The notes beneath the pieces are model-generated. The model was not told where the DNA came from. It ran no database searches and saw only the letters and a list, made by a program, of their open reading frames with translations. DNA of 64,000 nucleotides, from positions 27,509,968 to 27,573,967 of the forward strand of contig OY757939.1 in assembly GCA_963585895.1 (NCBI GenBank). The letters are read 5' to 3'. This document shows positions 23,240 to 35,560 of this stretch, piece after piece. The position numbers and the translations under genes were made by a program. The DNA is from Sepioteuthis lessoniana. Lineage: Eukaryota > Mollusca > Cephalopoda > Myopsida > Loliginidae. Positions within the stretch are counted from its first letter, which is position 1. Each line of letters starts with the position of its first letter.

Positions 23240-23457
23240 GGAGTAACAGGTTTGAATTCAGAATTTACCTTCTTTTAAACCACTTATTTTACCAAGGTTA
23301 AAGAGTCTAATCTACCCTGCAATTAACCCAAAGCTGCTGAGGGATTAGTTAAATTCTCACTTTTAACAAGGGTAACCGCATTATATGGAATGCTAACAGA
23401 CTGTACTAGGATTTGAACTCGGGTCACTGTGTCCATTTCCTGGGACGATAAACTTTA
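23240..23457 (-). repeat. SINE S2, near full length (PDE intron)
   Basis: Minus-strand head GTCCCAGGAAATGGACACAG with B box AGTTCAAATCCTAGTA. The 3' half is decayed. Confidence 0.75.
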
Positions 23458-23462
23458 CACTT

Positions 23463-23520
<58 letters not shown>
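23463..23520. repeat. Compound (TA)n(TG)n microsatellite
   Basis: Adjoins the head side of the S2 copy. Confidence 0.95.
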
Positions 23521-23521
<1 letters not shown>

Positions 23522-23624
23522 TTGACTATACATTCAATTATATACTACAATATATTGTTATTCAAACCCGTAGATAAATAAATAGATTGATAGATATATA
23601 CAAATAGGTAAATAGTTTAGATAT

Positions 23625-23872
23625 ATTGGAGAAACATTGAAAAACAAAGTAATCCAAAGTGAAGAATTTAATGTGAAAGAAAGTCGACGGTATAACGTTT
23701 CGGTTTTAATAAACCACCGTCAGGACTTAGAAATGATTTTTCGAATGTCGTTAGATCAACATCCTTCTAACGACACCTGATGACGGTTTATTCAAACGAA
23801 AAAGTTATATTAACTTTCTTTTAAATCAAATTATTTTCTTTGGATTATTTTGTTTTTCAATTTTTCTCCATA
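23625..23872. mobile_element. Foldback element of about 248 bp (PDE intron)
   Basis: The left end (TTGGAGAAACATTGAAAAAC) is the inverse of the right end (GTTTTTCAATTTTTCTCCA). Pairing continues inward through AAAGAAAGT...AACGTTT and CCGTCAGGACTT / CACCTGATGACGG. There is no coding capacity. Imperfect direct repeats of about 37 bp (ATTGATAGATATATAC... at 23,588 and ATCGATAGATATATCC... at 23,875) flank it. Confidence 0.8.
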
Positions 23873-23942
23873 GATCGATAGATATATCCTGATTGGTAAA
23901 TAATTAAGATAGATAGATAGATAGTTAGATAAGCAAAAATTA

Positions 23943-23977
23943 CAAACATACACACACACACATATGTATATATATAA

Positions 23978-24010
<33 letters not shown>
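23943..24010. repeat. (CA)n, (TA)n, (GA)n microsatellites
   Basis: Three short adjacent tracts. Confidence 0.93.
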
Positions 24011-24020
<10 letters not shown>

Positions 24021-24378
24021 TCTGGCTAGAGAGTTAAAGGAAAACATTTTAGGTTGAGAGATTGATTTTCAATAATATAATGTTGACTGATGTTTTCAAA
24101 GACAATCTTACTGAAGTCACTTTTAAAATGTGCTTCAGAGAAATAATGGACTTCAACATGACCGCCACAGTGACTGGTCTGTTCATTGTTCTTGAAAGAC
24201 TGCATTGTGCAGTATATGTATGGATTGCATTAAAAGTTCCACAATAATTCTACCAAACTCACATTTTCATCTTTCTTACTGCAGCTGTTCGCTTGCCCAG
24301 ATGGCCTTCAATCAACTCATCATTATCAATATACGCAAGATATATATATATATAAATATATGTCTGTGCGTGGAGGGT
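24011..24378. other. No gene recognised
   Basis: Intronic position relative to the PDE gene. A 61-codon plus-strand ORF at 24,062-24,247 has no recognisable domain. Confidence 0.45.
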
Positions 24379-24381
24379 GTT

Positions 24382-24412
<31 letters not shown>

Positions 24413-24461
24413 TCACACACACACACACAGACATACACACACATATATATATATATATATA
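24379..24461. repeat. (TA)n, (CA)n, (TA)n microsatellite
   Basis: Ends exactly at the left terminus of a mariner element. Confidence 0.95.

Positions 24462-25382
<921 letters not shown>

Positions 25383-25438
<56 letters not shown>
25383..25438. repeat. (TA)n microsatellite
   Basis: About 28 TA units beside the mariner terminus, consistent with TA as the insertion target. Confidence 0.96.
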
Positions 25439-25441
<3 letters not shown>

Positions 25442-25756
25442 GCGTATATGTGTAAGTCTAAACAAAATAAGGGCATATTACCTTATGATTTGTATTGGAC
25501 CAATACACTTAAGATTCTTCAAGATATGAATGAAGTAATTAATTTGTTCGGGCAAAATTCATTCATATCTTTAATCCTGCAAATCTTTGATATAAATGAA
25601 AAAATTATAAAAGTTAATTAGAATTATTCACTTCTTCCTAAGTAGAAGTATTATAATAATCAAGGACAGTAGATAAATATGAAAAGCTAATTAGAATCCT
25701 TCATTCCTTCCAAAAAAGAAACATCAATCACATTATGTACATTTATGTAATATGAA

Positions 25757-26014
25757 ACCGGCTCGTTGGCCTAGAGTATAGAGTGTTTGCCAATGGTCCA
25801 CGAGACCAGGGTTCAATCCCAGTTCACATTGTACCAAAGACTTTAAAACTGGTACTTGATACCTCCTTCCTTAACACTCTGCATTATAAGGTACGTGTCA
25901 TGGGTAAAGCGGAGCAATCCAAGGAAAGGAGTGGCGCCCTCCTCAACATCTCGCTGTAGTAGCTATTGAAATGGGAGCCTTCTGGCCCCCCATGACTACG
26001 GTCGCCAACTTTAC
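25757..26014 (+). repeat. SINE S1, full length with target duplication
   Basis: A box in TGGCCTAGAGTATAGAGTG, B box GGTTCAATCCC, body TGGTACTTGATACCTCCTTC, end CGGTCGCCAACTTTACTA. The flanks TATGTAATATGAAAC (25,744-25,758) and TATGTAATTTGAAAC (26,015-26,029) match at 14 of 15 bases, a clear target-site duplication in satellite DNA. Confidence 0.93.
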
Positions 26015-26127
26015 TATGTAATTTGAAACGTAAATCAGAATTCTTAAATAAGAGAATCTCTACCACTATATCAACGGTTGTTAAATATGAAAGTTAATTA
26101 TAATCCTTCATTACTACATAAATAAGT

Positions 26128-26346
26128 AAGTAAAGTTGGTGACCCTTGTTGAGGGTGTCGCCGAAGGCTCCCTTTTTAAGAGTTACAACATCCTTGATCC
26201 TTATCTTATAATAGTGAGTGTTAAGCAAGGCGACATCAAGTACCAATTTTTAGTCTTTAGTATGACTCGACCTTGGATTGAACCTCCGTCTCCCGGACAA
26301 TTGACGAACACTATACTCATTTGGCCAATGGCCCGGTTACACATCC
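26128..26346 (-). repeat. SINE S1, internal deletion
   Basis: Minus-strand copy with a B-box region AGGTTCAATCCAAGGTCGAG. About 45 bp of the CTCCCCTACACC segment are lost. It faces the plus-strand S1 copy 113 bp away, forming an inverted pair in the PDE intron. Confidence 0.88.
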
Positions 26347-26478
26347 AGTAAGAATATCATCATGGATACTTGTTAAATATGGAGTGCTAATTAGAATGTT
26401 TTACTTCTTTTTAGATAGAAGCATCCATATCATCGAGGATAGCTGAAAAATATAAATGCTAATCATAATACTCCGCCC

Positions 26479-26847
26479 CAAAAGAATTTAAAGTTAGCAA
26501 ATGTATTTTCTTTCTCAGACGGACGACCAGATTAAGTTTATTTTTGATTTGTAGTTGCCACAAAGGTAGATATTCTATGATATTTAATTGGCATCAAGAA
26601 TATAGTGATAGAAAATCATTACTGTAATTATCGTATTTATAATGCTGGGAACTTGTACAATAAAATAGATACATAACTTGCAAATGCAAATAACCTTTAC
26701 AGGTAAATAGATACATAACATAAGTATTTGATTCTCTCCGTCCAGAAGCGTTGAAAATCTTGCCTTTTCGCAAACAAGAGAGACTTTGTGATACACTAAA
26801 ATAATTGTCAATCTTTCGTTACAAAAACTGTTTGTAATGATTTGGCT
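26479..26847. other. No feature recognised
   Basis: AT-rich intronic sequence. Confidence 0.5.
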
Positions 26848-27005
26848 CGGTTTTGTTAGGTTTTATGACATTTCAACTCCTGTCGGTTAATATAATGCTG
26901 AACCCTGGCTTTTTTTCCCATTTGTTATGAAGAATTATATTGTTCTAAATACATATTTGTTTCACTAATACTTGTAATCATTTGTTTGCACACAATTATA
27001 AGATT
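26848..27005 (-). repeat. S3 repeat, 3' fragment
   Basis: TTTTGTTAGGTTTTATGACA and TAATCATTTGTTTGCACACA match the S3 tail and variant middle. The head is missing. Confidence 0.65.
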
Positions 27006-27145
27006 TCGGGGATAGATTTTAAACATGATAAATCGTTTTAAACATGAACATACAACAATTTTTTGCAATATCGATGTTTTAAAATCGAATATATCAATAT
27101 AATTCCGAATCGTTTTAAGCAAGTAAACGCTTCATAATCAGATGC

Positions 27146-27962
27146 AATATCAAAAGAAGCAGAAGATACCCCGCAACAACAATTACCGACGCCGACTACG
27201 CCGATGACATAGCGATACTGGCAAATACACCTGACCAAGCCGAAACACTTCTGCATAGTTTGGAACGAGCAGCAGCAAGCATAGGCCTCCATGTTAATGC
27301 ACATAAAACGGAATATATGTGCTATAACCAAACGGGGGACATCTCCACTCTAGAAGGAACCCCTCTTAAACTAGTAGACAAATTCACGTACCTAGGAAGC
27401 AGCGTCGAATCAACCGAAAAGGACATCGACACGAGGTTAACGAAAGCATGGACAGCTATCAATAGGCTATCGACTATATGGAAATCAGACCTAACCGATA
27501 AAATGAAACGCAGTTTCTTCCAGGCAGCGGTCACATCGATACTGCTATATGGATGCACTACATGGACGCTAACAAAACGGCTGGAGAAGAAACTAGATGG
27601 CAATTACACAAGAATGCTGCGTGCAATCCTCAACAAGTCCTGGCGGCAACACCCCACAAGACACCAACTGTACGGCCACCTGCCCCCTATCACGAAAACT
27701 ATTCAAGTTAGGCGAACCAGACATGCAGGACATTGCTGGAGAAGCAGAGATGAACTCATAAGAGATGTACTCTTATGGATCCCCACACACGGCCGCGCAA
27801 AAGCAGGACGACCAGCACGAACGTACATTCAGCAGCTATGTGAGGATACAGGTTGTTGTCCTGAAGACCTGCCTAGGGCGATGAACGATAGGGAGGAGTG
27901 GCGAAAGAGGGTCAGGGATATCCGTGCTGCCAGCACGATATGATGATGATGATGATGATGAT
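27146..27962 (+). mobile_element. LINE-A, 5'-truncated but open 3' half
   Basis: The frame is uninterrupted from the truncation point near 27,146 to the stop at 27,941-27,943. It starts within the reverse transcriptase with ADYADDIAIL, the YADD catalytic box, at about 27,191-27,220. The thumb-like and C-terminal region follows: KTEYMCYNQTGDISTLEG, KLVDKFTYLGSSVEST, SILLYGCTTWTLTKRLEKK, GHCWRSRDELIRDVLL, and a terminal EWRKRVRDIRAASTI. A methionine at 27,260 gives a 227-residue ORF, but no promoter is expected, because this is the downstream part of a larger ORF. A (TGA)n tail occupies 27,941-27,962. The intact frame makes it the youngest LINE-A copy in the window. It lies in the PDE intron on the opposite strand. 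Confidence 0.93.
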
Positions 27963-28021
27963 TAATGTTTTCAGAGTCTTTCCTGTTAATATAGGATCAT
28001 CATTGTTATTACAATTCCAGG

Positions 28022-28546
28022 ACTAGCCCAATCTGCTAGGGTTGTAGAATACACTGACTATTAAGGAGTATGTCCACTCCAACGATTGTCTTGGATATTC
28101 CATTAAACATTCTGATGGTGAGGCTCCAGTAATGATGGAACTTTGGTGAATACAGAGTACTCCTTCATTGCCAACGCCCCCAAGTCCCTTCTGGTCCGGG
28201 GTGGTAGTACCTGTCAGAGTCCTATCTTTGGGTTAAATAGACCGTTTTGGCATTTAAAATGTTTGCAAACAAATAACTTATGCTAAAGTGAATTTCTTGA
28301 AATAGAACTGCTTGGTCATTTAAATATGTCTAAAATAATAACTGATGTTTAAATGAACTGTTAGTGATATATTGCAATACTTGGATCCAATTAACTGTGT
28401 TTGAGAGAATGAACTCAAACTTGTTTAAAAACATTACCAACAGAATGTATTTACAGATCAGATATATTAAATATATACATATAAAGATGATTTGGCATTA
28501 AATAATCAATATTGGTTAATACGCCATAAACCAAACCAAACCAAAC
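28022..28546 (+). repeat. S3 repeat, near full length
   Basis: Head GTTGTAGAATACACTGACTA, CTGGTCCGGGGTGGTAGTAC, variant middle with GATATATTGCAATACTTGG, tail GGTTAATACGCCATAAACC plus CAAAC repeats. Confidence 0.85.
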
Positions 28547-29171
28547 TAGATAGGATGAATTGTAAATTTTCTTTTACTTTGGTGGGGTCTTTTTTTTCAA
28601 TACCTGTCACTGTTGAAGGGGAAATTTTTATTATGCGATTTTTTTTTTGTTTGTTTTTTCGGGGTGGACGTTTCTGAAGAGGAAACTATTGTTGAAGTTT
28701 TTGTATTATTTTACGAGTTCACCGGCTCAAGTTTACTGGGGGGGGAGACATTTTGAAGTGTTTTTTCGTTTGTTTATTTTATTTTTTTATTTATTTATTT
28801 TTATTTTTTTGTTGTGGAGTTACAATATTAACCAATTAGACCCTCAAATTTATCGCATTTTTATTTGTTAATTTTTGGAAAAAAAAACAAACAATTATTT
28901 TACATTTTATAAGTGAGGGTGTTCAAGTTCAAATTTTAATTTAATGTAGAATGATTACCTATTTTCCTGAACTCTTTGGTTTGGAAGAAACAATTACCTT
29001 CAATGGGTTTAAGTGTAGAAGTTTATCAGTGTAGAAGTGTTCCAGATTCTAATAATGAATATCGGTAAATTTTCAAGTTTAAAGTTTACCAGATTCTAAT
29101 TATAAATATTGGTAAACGTAATTTAATAAAAAAATAAAAATGACAAGATTTCAACCAGAGTAATTCACCTA
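28547..29171. other. No gene; T-rich stretches
   Basis: T-homopolymer-rich segments at 28,590-28,870. A near repeat of GTTTACCAGATTCTAAT / GTTCCAGATTCTAATAAT and AAATATTGGTAAA occurs at 29,020-29,120. No coding signal. Confidence 0.5.
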
Positions 29172-29478
29172 AAATATGGAGGTACGCTTACTGTTATGGC
29201 TATCATTTCAGGAAACAGAATCGGTGACCCAAGTTCAATTCGTGGAAGAGCCTATTTTAATTTTAAACCCCCCCCTAATGTACTTGGGAAAAATATGAAT
29301 CTCTCTGTTTTCTTCACTTGTACATAGCTATGGGCAAAATACTGAGACCAATTGGGTTATTTAGCCTTGGTTAAGTAATCCGTCCTGAAGAAAGGAAACT
29401 GAAATCAGACCAGCTGAACTCTGTTTAAAAATTAACCTTGTGCTAGATCCTGCCCTTGGTGCAGGTGTTGAATAGATA
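29172..29478 (+). repeat. SINE S2, near full length
   Basis: Head TACGCTTACTGTTATGGCTA, B-box AGTTCAATTCGTGG, body CATAGCTATGGGCAAAATAC, end TTGTGCTAGATCCTGCCC. It is diverged. Confidence 0.78.
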
Positions 29479-29632
29479 CATACTCGTAAACCATCACATC
29501 AAAGATCGATCTCATGTTTTTTTTTTCTTTTTTTTTTCCGTGTCCATTTGCGCATTTTGGTTCTTATGCCACCTGACTATATCCACATATATTATTACCT
29601 CTTTCACTATGACTGTCTCTGCCTCTGTCTCT

Positions 29633-29639
29633 CTCTCAT

Positions 29640-29728
<89 letters not shown>
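29633..29728. repeat. (CT)n(TA)n(TG)n compound microsatellite
   Basis: CT tract, then TA, then about 27 TG units. Confidence 0.97.
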
Positions 29729-29731
<3 letters not shown>

Positions 29732-29741
29732 AAAATATATT

Positions 29742-30007
29742 TGAGTTGATTCATCCATTTATTTATCATTCAATATACTTAGTGTTACCTGCCTCGCAAA
29801 TCTTTTCTATAAATATTTTTCTGTGAGGAAGCTTTGAGTTGACAGAAATTTTAGTTAATATATATATATATATATATGCGGTGGGTGGGTGGTGGAGAAA
29901 TGCATTTGAGTAGATTAATCCATTATCATTCAATATACTTTATGATTTCTGCCTCACAATTCTTTTCTATAAATATTTCTCTTTGTGAGGAAGCCTTAAG
30001 TTCGCTG

Positions 30008-30074
<67 letters not shown>

Positions 30075-30123
30075 CTTGTGTGTCTGTGTATCTGTGTGCC
30101 TGCGGCTATATATATATATATAT
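29742..30123. repeat. Tandem duplication of about 160 bp with microsatellites
   Basis: TCATTCAATATACTT, TTCTTTTCTATAAATATTT and GTGAGGAAGC occur in both 29,742-29,878 and 29,905-30,030, each followed by a TA tract. The second TA tract continues into TG at 30,032-30,072 and another TA run at 30,108-30,123. Confidence 0.85.
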
Positions 30124-30201
30124 AATCTCTGAATGTTTAATATAATCTTTACTAACATTAATATTTGACATTTATATTTCAAGCAATAATTGGGTACTTA
30201 C

Positions 30202-30311
30202 TTGTGTTGAAACGCGTTGTTGGTGCCACGATGGTCCAAATCATGACACAGGCAAGCAACAATTAAGGCTAAGACTTCTTTATCACTCAATTGATTTCGT
30301 ATTTTGCCTTT
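30202..30311 (-). CDS. PDE11: PDE11-like phosphodiesterase, exon b (metal-binding HD motif)
   Basis: 110-bp exon encoding [19 protein letters not shown] followed by [17 protein letters not shown] and two bases of the next codon. HD in CHDLDH supplies His and Asp ligands of the catalytic zinc/magnesium site of class I cyclic nucleotide phosphodiesterases. [16 protein letters not shown] is the PDE11 form, while PDE5 has SHDLDHRGVNNSY at this place. The acceptor is TTTTTTCAG and the donor is GTAAGT. The incoming phase is 0 and the outgoing phase is 2, which fits exon c exactly. The intron to exon c is 7,488 bp, filled with satellite, SINE, LINE-A and mariner DNA. No stop or frameshift is visible, so the gene is probably functional. 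PDE6/PDE5-like identity is less likely but not excluded from 103 residues. Confidence 0.93.
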
Positions 30312-30702
30312 CTGAAAAAAACATTTAAAAACTGATGAGAGAATGTATATACAATAAACATTCGTGTATAACACGCGGCCATACGTAATCCAACACGTAA
30401 ATGTGGGCCACGAACTTTTGAAAAAAAAATATATTGTATAGAATATGCTCTAACATTTTAGAATTTACAGCAGCAGAATTTAAAATTTCTTCACCTTTTT
30501 ATCAAATTCAAATCGACCACCCAAAAAATTTACAGTTTACAAAGATTTTGAAAGAAAAACATTTGTATTCATTAATTTGTGCAAACATTCAGAGATGTTC
30601 AACCAAAAATGCAGATATAACTTTTTACTTGGAAAAGTAAAATTATAAACAAACACACATTCTAATGATGATTTCTTTGTAACAGAAAAAATAAAGTGTT
30701 TG
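30312..30702. other. Intron sequence, no feature recognised
   Basis: AT-rich. The polypyrimidine tract for exon b lies at its left edge. Confidence 0.5.
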
Positions 30703-31400
30703 CTGCCCACTTGGCTGGGACTGACTGCATCTATACAGAGGAGTAAGAAACCTCCAAAGGGTGTCCTGGATAGGACATTAACCAATCTGAGGGTAAGGTT
30801 CCAGTCCTGAAGCTTTGGGAAATGTGTAGTACCCCCTTCATTGCCATTGCTCCCAGGTCCACATTGGCTCGAAGTGGTAGCACTTCATAGGGCCCTATCT
30901 ATGGGTCAAATAGAACCGTTTGATCATTTATTCCGTGTGCAAACAAATGACTGATACTAAAATGAATTTTATAAATGTTTGGTCATTTAACTGTGTGTAA
31001 ACAAATGAGAGATGTTTAATATAATTGTTATTGATACGTAGCGATACTTTGGAGCCGTTTAACTGTGTGTAAACAAATGAGTAATGTTGATTGAATTATT
31101 AGTTTACAATATTAATATTTGAAACGCTGTACTTGTGTGCCAAAATTGAATTATCGGTATTACATAGCAATACTTTTAACCATTTGACAGCTTACAAATG
31201 GCTGAATAGTTTTGAGTTGAATAATTAGTGTTAAATAGCAATAATTTAAACCACTTCACTGAGAGCAAAAAAAAAAATGGTTAATGTTGAATAGAATTAG
31301 TGTTAGGTAGCAATATTTGAAACCATTTAACGGTATACAAACAACAGCAATACTACTGTGAAAACAAAATAATTGTCACTTGTTAGTCATTTAAAAATGT
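30703..31400 (+). repeat. S3 repeat, long variant, 3' end decayed
   Basis: Head GCCCACTTGGCTGGGACTGA, middle GGCTCGAAGTGGTAGCACTT and CTATCTATGGGTCAAATAG. At least five variant subunits follow, containing GTGTGTAAACAAATGA and TAGCAATACTT-like blocks. The usual CCATAAAACC tail is not found. Confidence 0.82.
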
Positions 31401-31527
31401 AATTACTTTGAGTTTGCTGGAAAATTAAGTAATCCTCCGAGGGACAATTTGTCGAAACTTCGTCGCAACACCTGTCCCAGGTAACCACTCTCCATTATAG
31501 TCTGATATGCAAAGTCCAAGAAATTTA

Positions 31528-32697
<1,170 letters not shown>

Positions 32698-32954
32698 GCA
32701 TGCAACAAATTTCATGGACAGTAATATTGCATTTAATGGTGCAGTTAATATTGGTGCAATGGAATAGCAATCTAAAAATATAGACACTTATAAACAAGTC
32801 GTCTGAATTTTCTACATTTTAAATTCTAAATATTTGCTTTAAGTATCCAACACAGAAAAGAGTCTGAGCGTTAAAAAGAAAACCTGATTTGATGAAAAAT
32901 ATTTTCAATAAGTAAAATATTATTTGCCGTAGTTCAGTTTATCAATTCAATCCA

Positions 32955-33019
<65 letters not shown>

Positions 33020-33158
33020 TTAAATACGTCTTTGTCTATTCTGTCGATGATCCATTTGAGTTTCTGTAAGAAAGCATTTGACGCTTGGATAGAATGTGTT
33101 TAGAAGGGTGTGGGTATTTCCCAAGTACTTAATCAAATATGTTTAAAGGAGAAAATGC

Positions 33159-33213
<55 letters not shown>

Positions 33214-33367
33214 AAGTATTAACAACATGACCGTTTTCCATTTTGTCCGAAAACTACAAGTTGGAATTTGACGAAATTTTCACGGAATGATTACTACCGT
33301 TATATGCGTGTTCTACGTATTAACTGGAAGGTTCTGAGTAACTGTAAAACAACTGAAGCCGTCAGCA

Positions 33368-33421
<54 letters not shown>

Positions 33422-33546
33422 ACCAGATACATGGTTATATATGTATATATATATTAGTAGATGAGTGAATATATATATATATGCTACATAGATGTATATA
33501 TATTTATATATATATATAGATGAATATATATAGAAGATAAATAGAT

Positions 33547-33584
<38 letters not shown>

Positions 33585-33661
33585 TAGACTGGTATATAGA
33601 TGGATTGATAGATAGATAAATGGATGTAGGTATATATATATATATATATATATTATTTTTC
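32698..33661. repeat. Cluster of (TA)n arrays with short spacers
   Basis: TA tracts at about 32,959-33,017, 33,162-33,211, 33,369-33,416, 33,468-33,482, 33,550-33,580 and 33,630-33,652. The spacers at 33,420-33,620 repeat AGATGAATATATA / AGATGGATATATA-type units. Confidence 0.9.
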
Positions 33662-34035
33662 CAACTCCAACCAAGGTTACAGAACTTAGTCTGACTTTGC
33701 ACGGTGACAGAGCACTGTTTGTGCCACCACAACAAGATAGCCCAGTCTGGTTGGTGTGCTAACTCTGCCTTAAGAATGCAAGGAAACCCAGCCTGTTCTA
33801 CAAAAGCAAAAGAAGCTTGTCTGTCCCACCAATGCTAGAGAGGTTAGTCTGTTCTAGCAAGGTAAGAGAGCCAGGTGTGTAGAACCAAAGCTAAAGAACC
33901 CAGTCTACTCAACCAAAATAAAAGAACCTAATCAGTCGTACCAATGCTAGAGACCCCAGTCTGCCTGCACAAGATAAGATAATATAGTCTGCCCTAGTAA
34001 GTCGAGAACGCCCAGTCTTTCCTACCACATACAAT
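33662..34035. repeat. 28-bp minisatellite derived from SINE S2
   Basis: About 13 units of 27-34 bases built on ACCAAAGCTAAAGAACCCAG with a following TCTG/TCTACT segment. This is the reverse complement of the S2 interior (CTGGGTTCTTTAGCCTTGGT), so the array looks like an expanded piece of an S2 copy. Confidence 0.82.
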
Positions 34036-34099
34036 AGTTTGTAAGGAACGATGTCGGTCGACTCATACACGAGGCAGTTTGCTATTTATTTCACGCTAA

Positions 34100-34227
34100 T
34101 GCCTCTGGAAAATGCATGAATATATTTGTTCTCAACTCTTAAAATAGGTAAATAGTAGGGCAGAATGGGTTCTTTGATCTTGGTTAGGAAGCCATTCTAG
34201 GAAGAGGAAACAACTGAAATCCAATCA
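34100..34227 (+). repeat. SINE S2, partial
   Basis: TAAATAGTAGGGCAGAATGG, TTTGATCTTGGTTAGGAAGC and CTAGGAAGAGGAAAC match the S2 body. LINE-A sequence begins immediately after. Confidence 0.7.
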
Positions 34228-34752
34228 GCCATTGGCCCAGCGAAGGCGTGGACTGCTATCGATAGGATATCGATCATAGAGTAGTCTAATCTATTCGATA
34301 GAATAAGATGGGGTTTCTTCCAAGCAGCGATTTGGTCAATACTACTCTCTGGATGCACTACAACATGCTGACAAAATTCATAGAGAAAAAATAGACAAGA
34401 ACTGCCCAAGAATGTTACGAATTAAATTGAACAAATCCTAGAAGCAAAATCCAACAAAACAACAGTCTTACGGACACTGACATCTCATCTCTAAAACCAT
34501 CAAAGTAAGACTAACAAGACATGCGTGACACTGCTAGAGAAGCAAGGACGAGCTCATGAGTGATGTTCTTCTATGGACCCCTACATATGGATCTGGCAGT
34601 GTATGTCGACCAGCACAAATTTATTTACATCTGCTGTGTGCAGAGACTGGATACAGTTAGGAAGGCCTGCCGGGAGCAATGAATGATAATGACTGATGGA
34701 TAGAGAGAATCAGGGTAATCCGTGCTAGCAGCGTGACTTGATGATGATGGAG
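34228..34752 (+). mobile_element. LINE-A 3'-end fragment, strongly decayed
   Basis: Aligns from KAWTAIDRISI through the LLSGCTT region and TRMLR-like stretch to the 3' end GCAGCGTGACTTGATGATGA. Many stops and frameshifts are present. It lies 26 bp from the PDE exon at 34,779, on the opposite strand. Confidence 0.85.
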
Positions 34753-34778
34753 AGGTTGGGTAAATTAAATTCCCTTAC

Positions 34779-34886
34779 CTTGAATATTGCAAACATAACC
34801 TGACACACGTTAAATGCATGTCTCCAATTATGATAAGCCACATTTCTGTAATTTTTTCTTATGGTCAGGGCCCAACGGCATAAAGT
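34779..34886 (-). CDS. PDE11: PDE11-like phosphodiesterase, exon a (HNWRH motif)
   Basis: 108-bp exon, 36 codons, phase 0 at both ends, encoding [29 protein letters not shown] and VMFAIFK. In class I phosphodiesterases the first His of YHNWRH is the proton donor of the hydrolysis step and the second is a metal ligand. The acceptor is CTATATTTCAG and the donor is GTAAGG. With exons b and c this gives 103 residues without a gap, including three of the four classical metal ligands; the last Asp would lie in a later exon. Upstream exons, which in this family encode two GAF domains, were not recognised between here and 64,000. A LINE-A fragment ends 26 bp downstream of the donor, yet the splice site is intact. 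Confidence 0.92.
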
Positions 34887-35059
34887 CTGAAATATAGAGT
34901 ATAATAGTTAAGCATTAGACAATTTCAGAATTTGAAAGAAAAATATATTTTGGAAAATCAGTTTGACATGTTTCCCTAGAGTTCTTGTGTCATCAGAATT
35001 CAATTCAAAACCGAATCTCCAGAAGAAAAAAGAATCATAATCATTTATGTAAAGAACAA

Positions 35060-35290
35060 GAATATTGTAAGTGTTGAATGGTTAGAGTGTTCACCAATGG
35101 CCCGAGAGACTAGGGTTCTATCCCAGGTCGATTCATACCAAAGACTCAAAAAATGGTACTTGATACCTCCTTGCCTAACACTAGAAATTATAAGGTACGA
35201 ATGAAGCATAATTGGAGCAATCCAGGGAAAAGAGAAACGCCTTCCCTTACACCTCGGCCTAGCAGCTATTAATAAATAGAGCCTTCGACT
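35060..35290 (+). repeat. SINE S1, near full length
   Basis: A-box region GGTTAGAGTGTTCACCAATG, B box GGTTCTATCCCAGGTCGA, body TGGTACTTGATACCTCCTTG. The 3' end is decayed. Confidence 0.86.
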
Positions 35291-35452
35291 AATATATATA
35301 ATAAAAATAAGTGGAAATGTGGATACATCAAATACTCACAACGGGTTTAGTAGTAATATTTCGTCTTATATTCAAGGAAGGGAAGAACTTAATTACTAAA
35401 CCCATTGTATTTTTATCATCTTGTCAGATTTCCAAAAATCAACCATTTCTCT

Positions 35453-35453
35453 T

Positions 35454-35486
<33 letters not shown>

Positions 35487-35560
35487 GTGTGTGTGTATAT
35501 ATATATGGAGAAATAGTATATTTTGGTAAATTTCTCCATGTATATATATATATATATAAG
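35453..35560. repeat. (CT)n, (TA)n, (TG)n tract with a small hairpin
   Basis: Inside the TA array, ATGGAGAAAT at 35,505 faces ATTTCTCCAT about 15 bases later, giving a 10-bp stem flanked by TA repeats on both sides. Confidence 0.85.

Larger units (their letters stand above)
25605..26478 (-). repeat. 71-bp satellite array, inverted orientation, split by two SINEs
   Basis: GCTAATTAGAATCC, TAGAAGTATTATAATAATC and TAGAAGCATCCATATCATC are reverse complements of the 14.5-15.9 kb unit. Satellite pieces occupy 25,605-25,756, 26,015-26,127 and 26,347-26,478, with S1 SINEs in the gaps. Units are more diverged than in the forward array. Confidence 0.88.
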
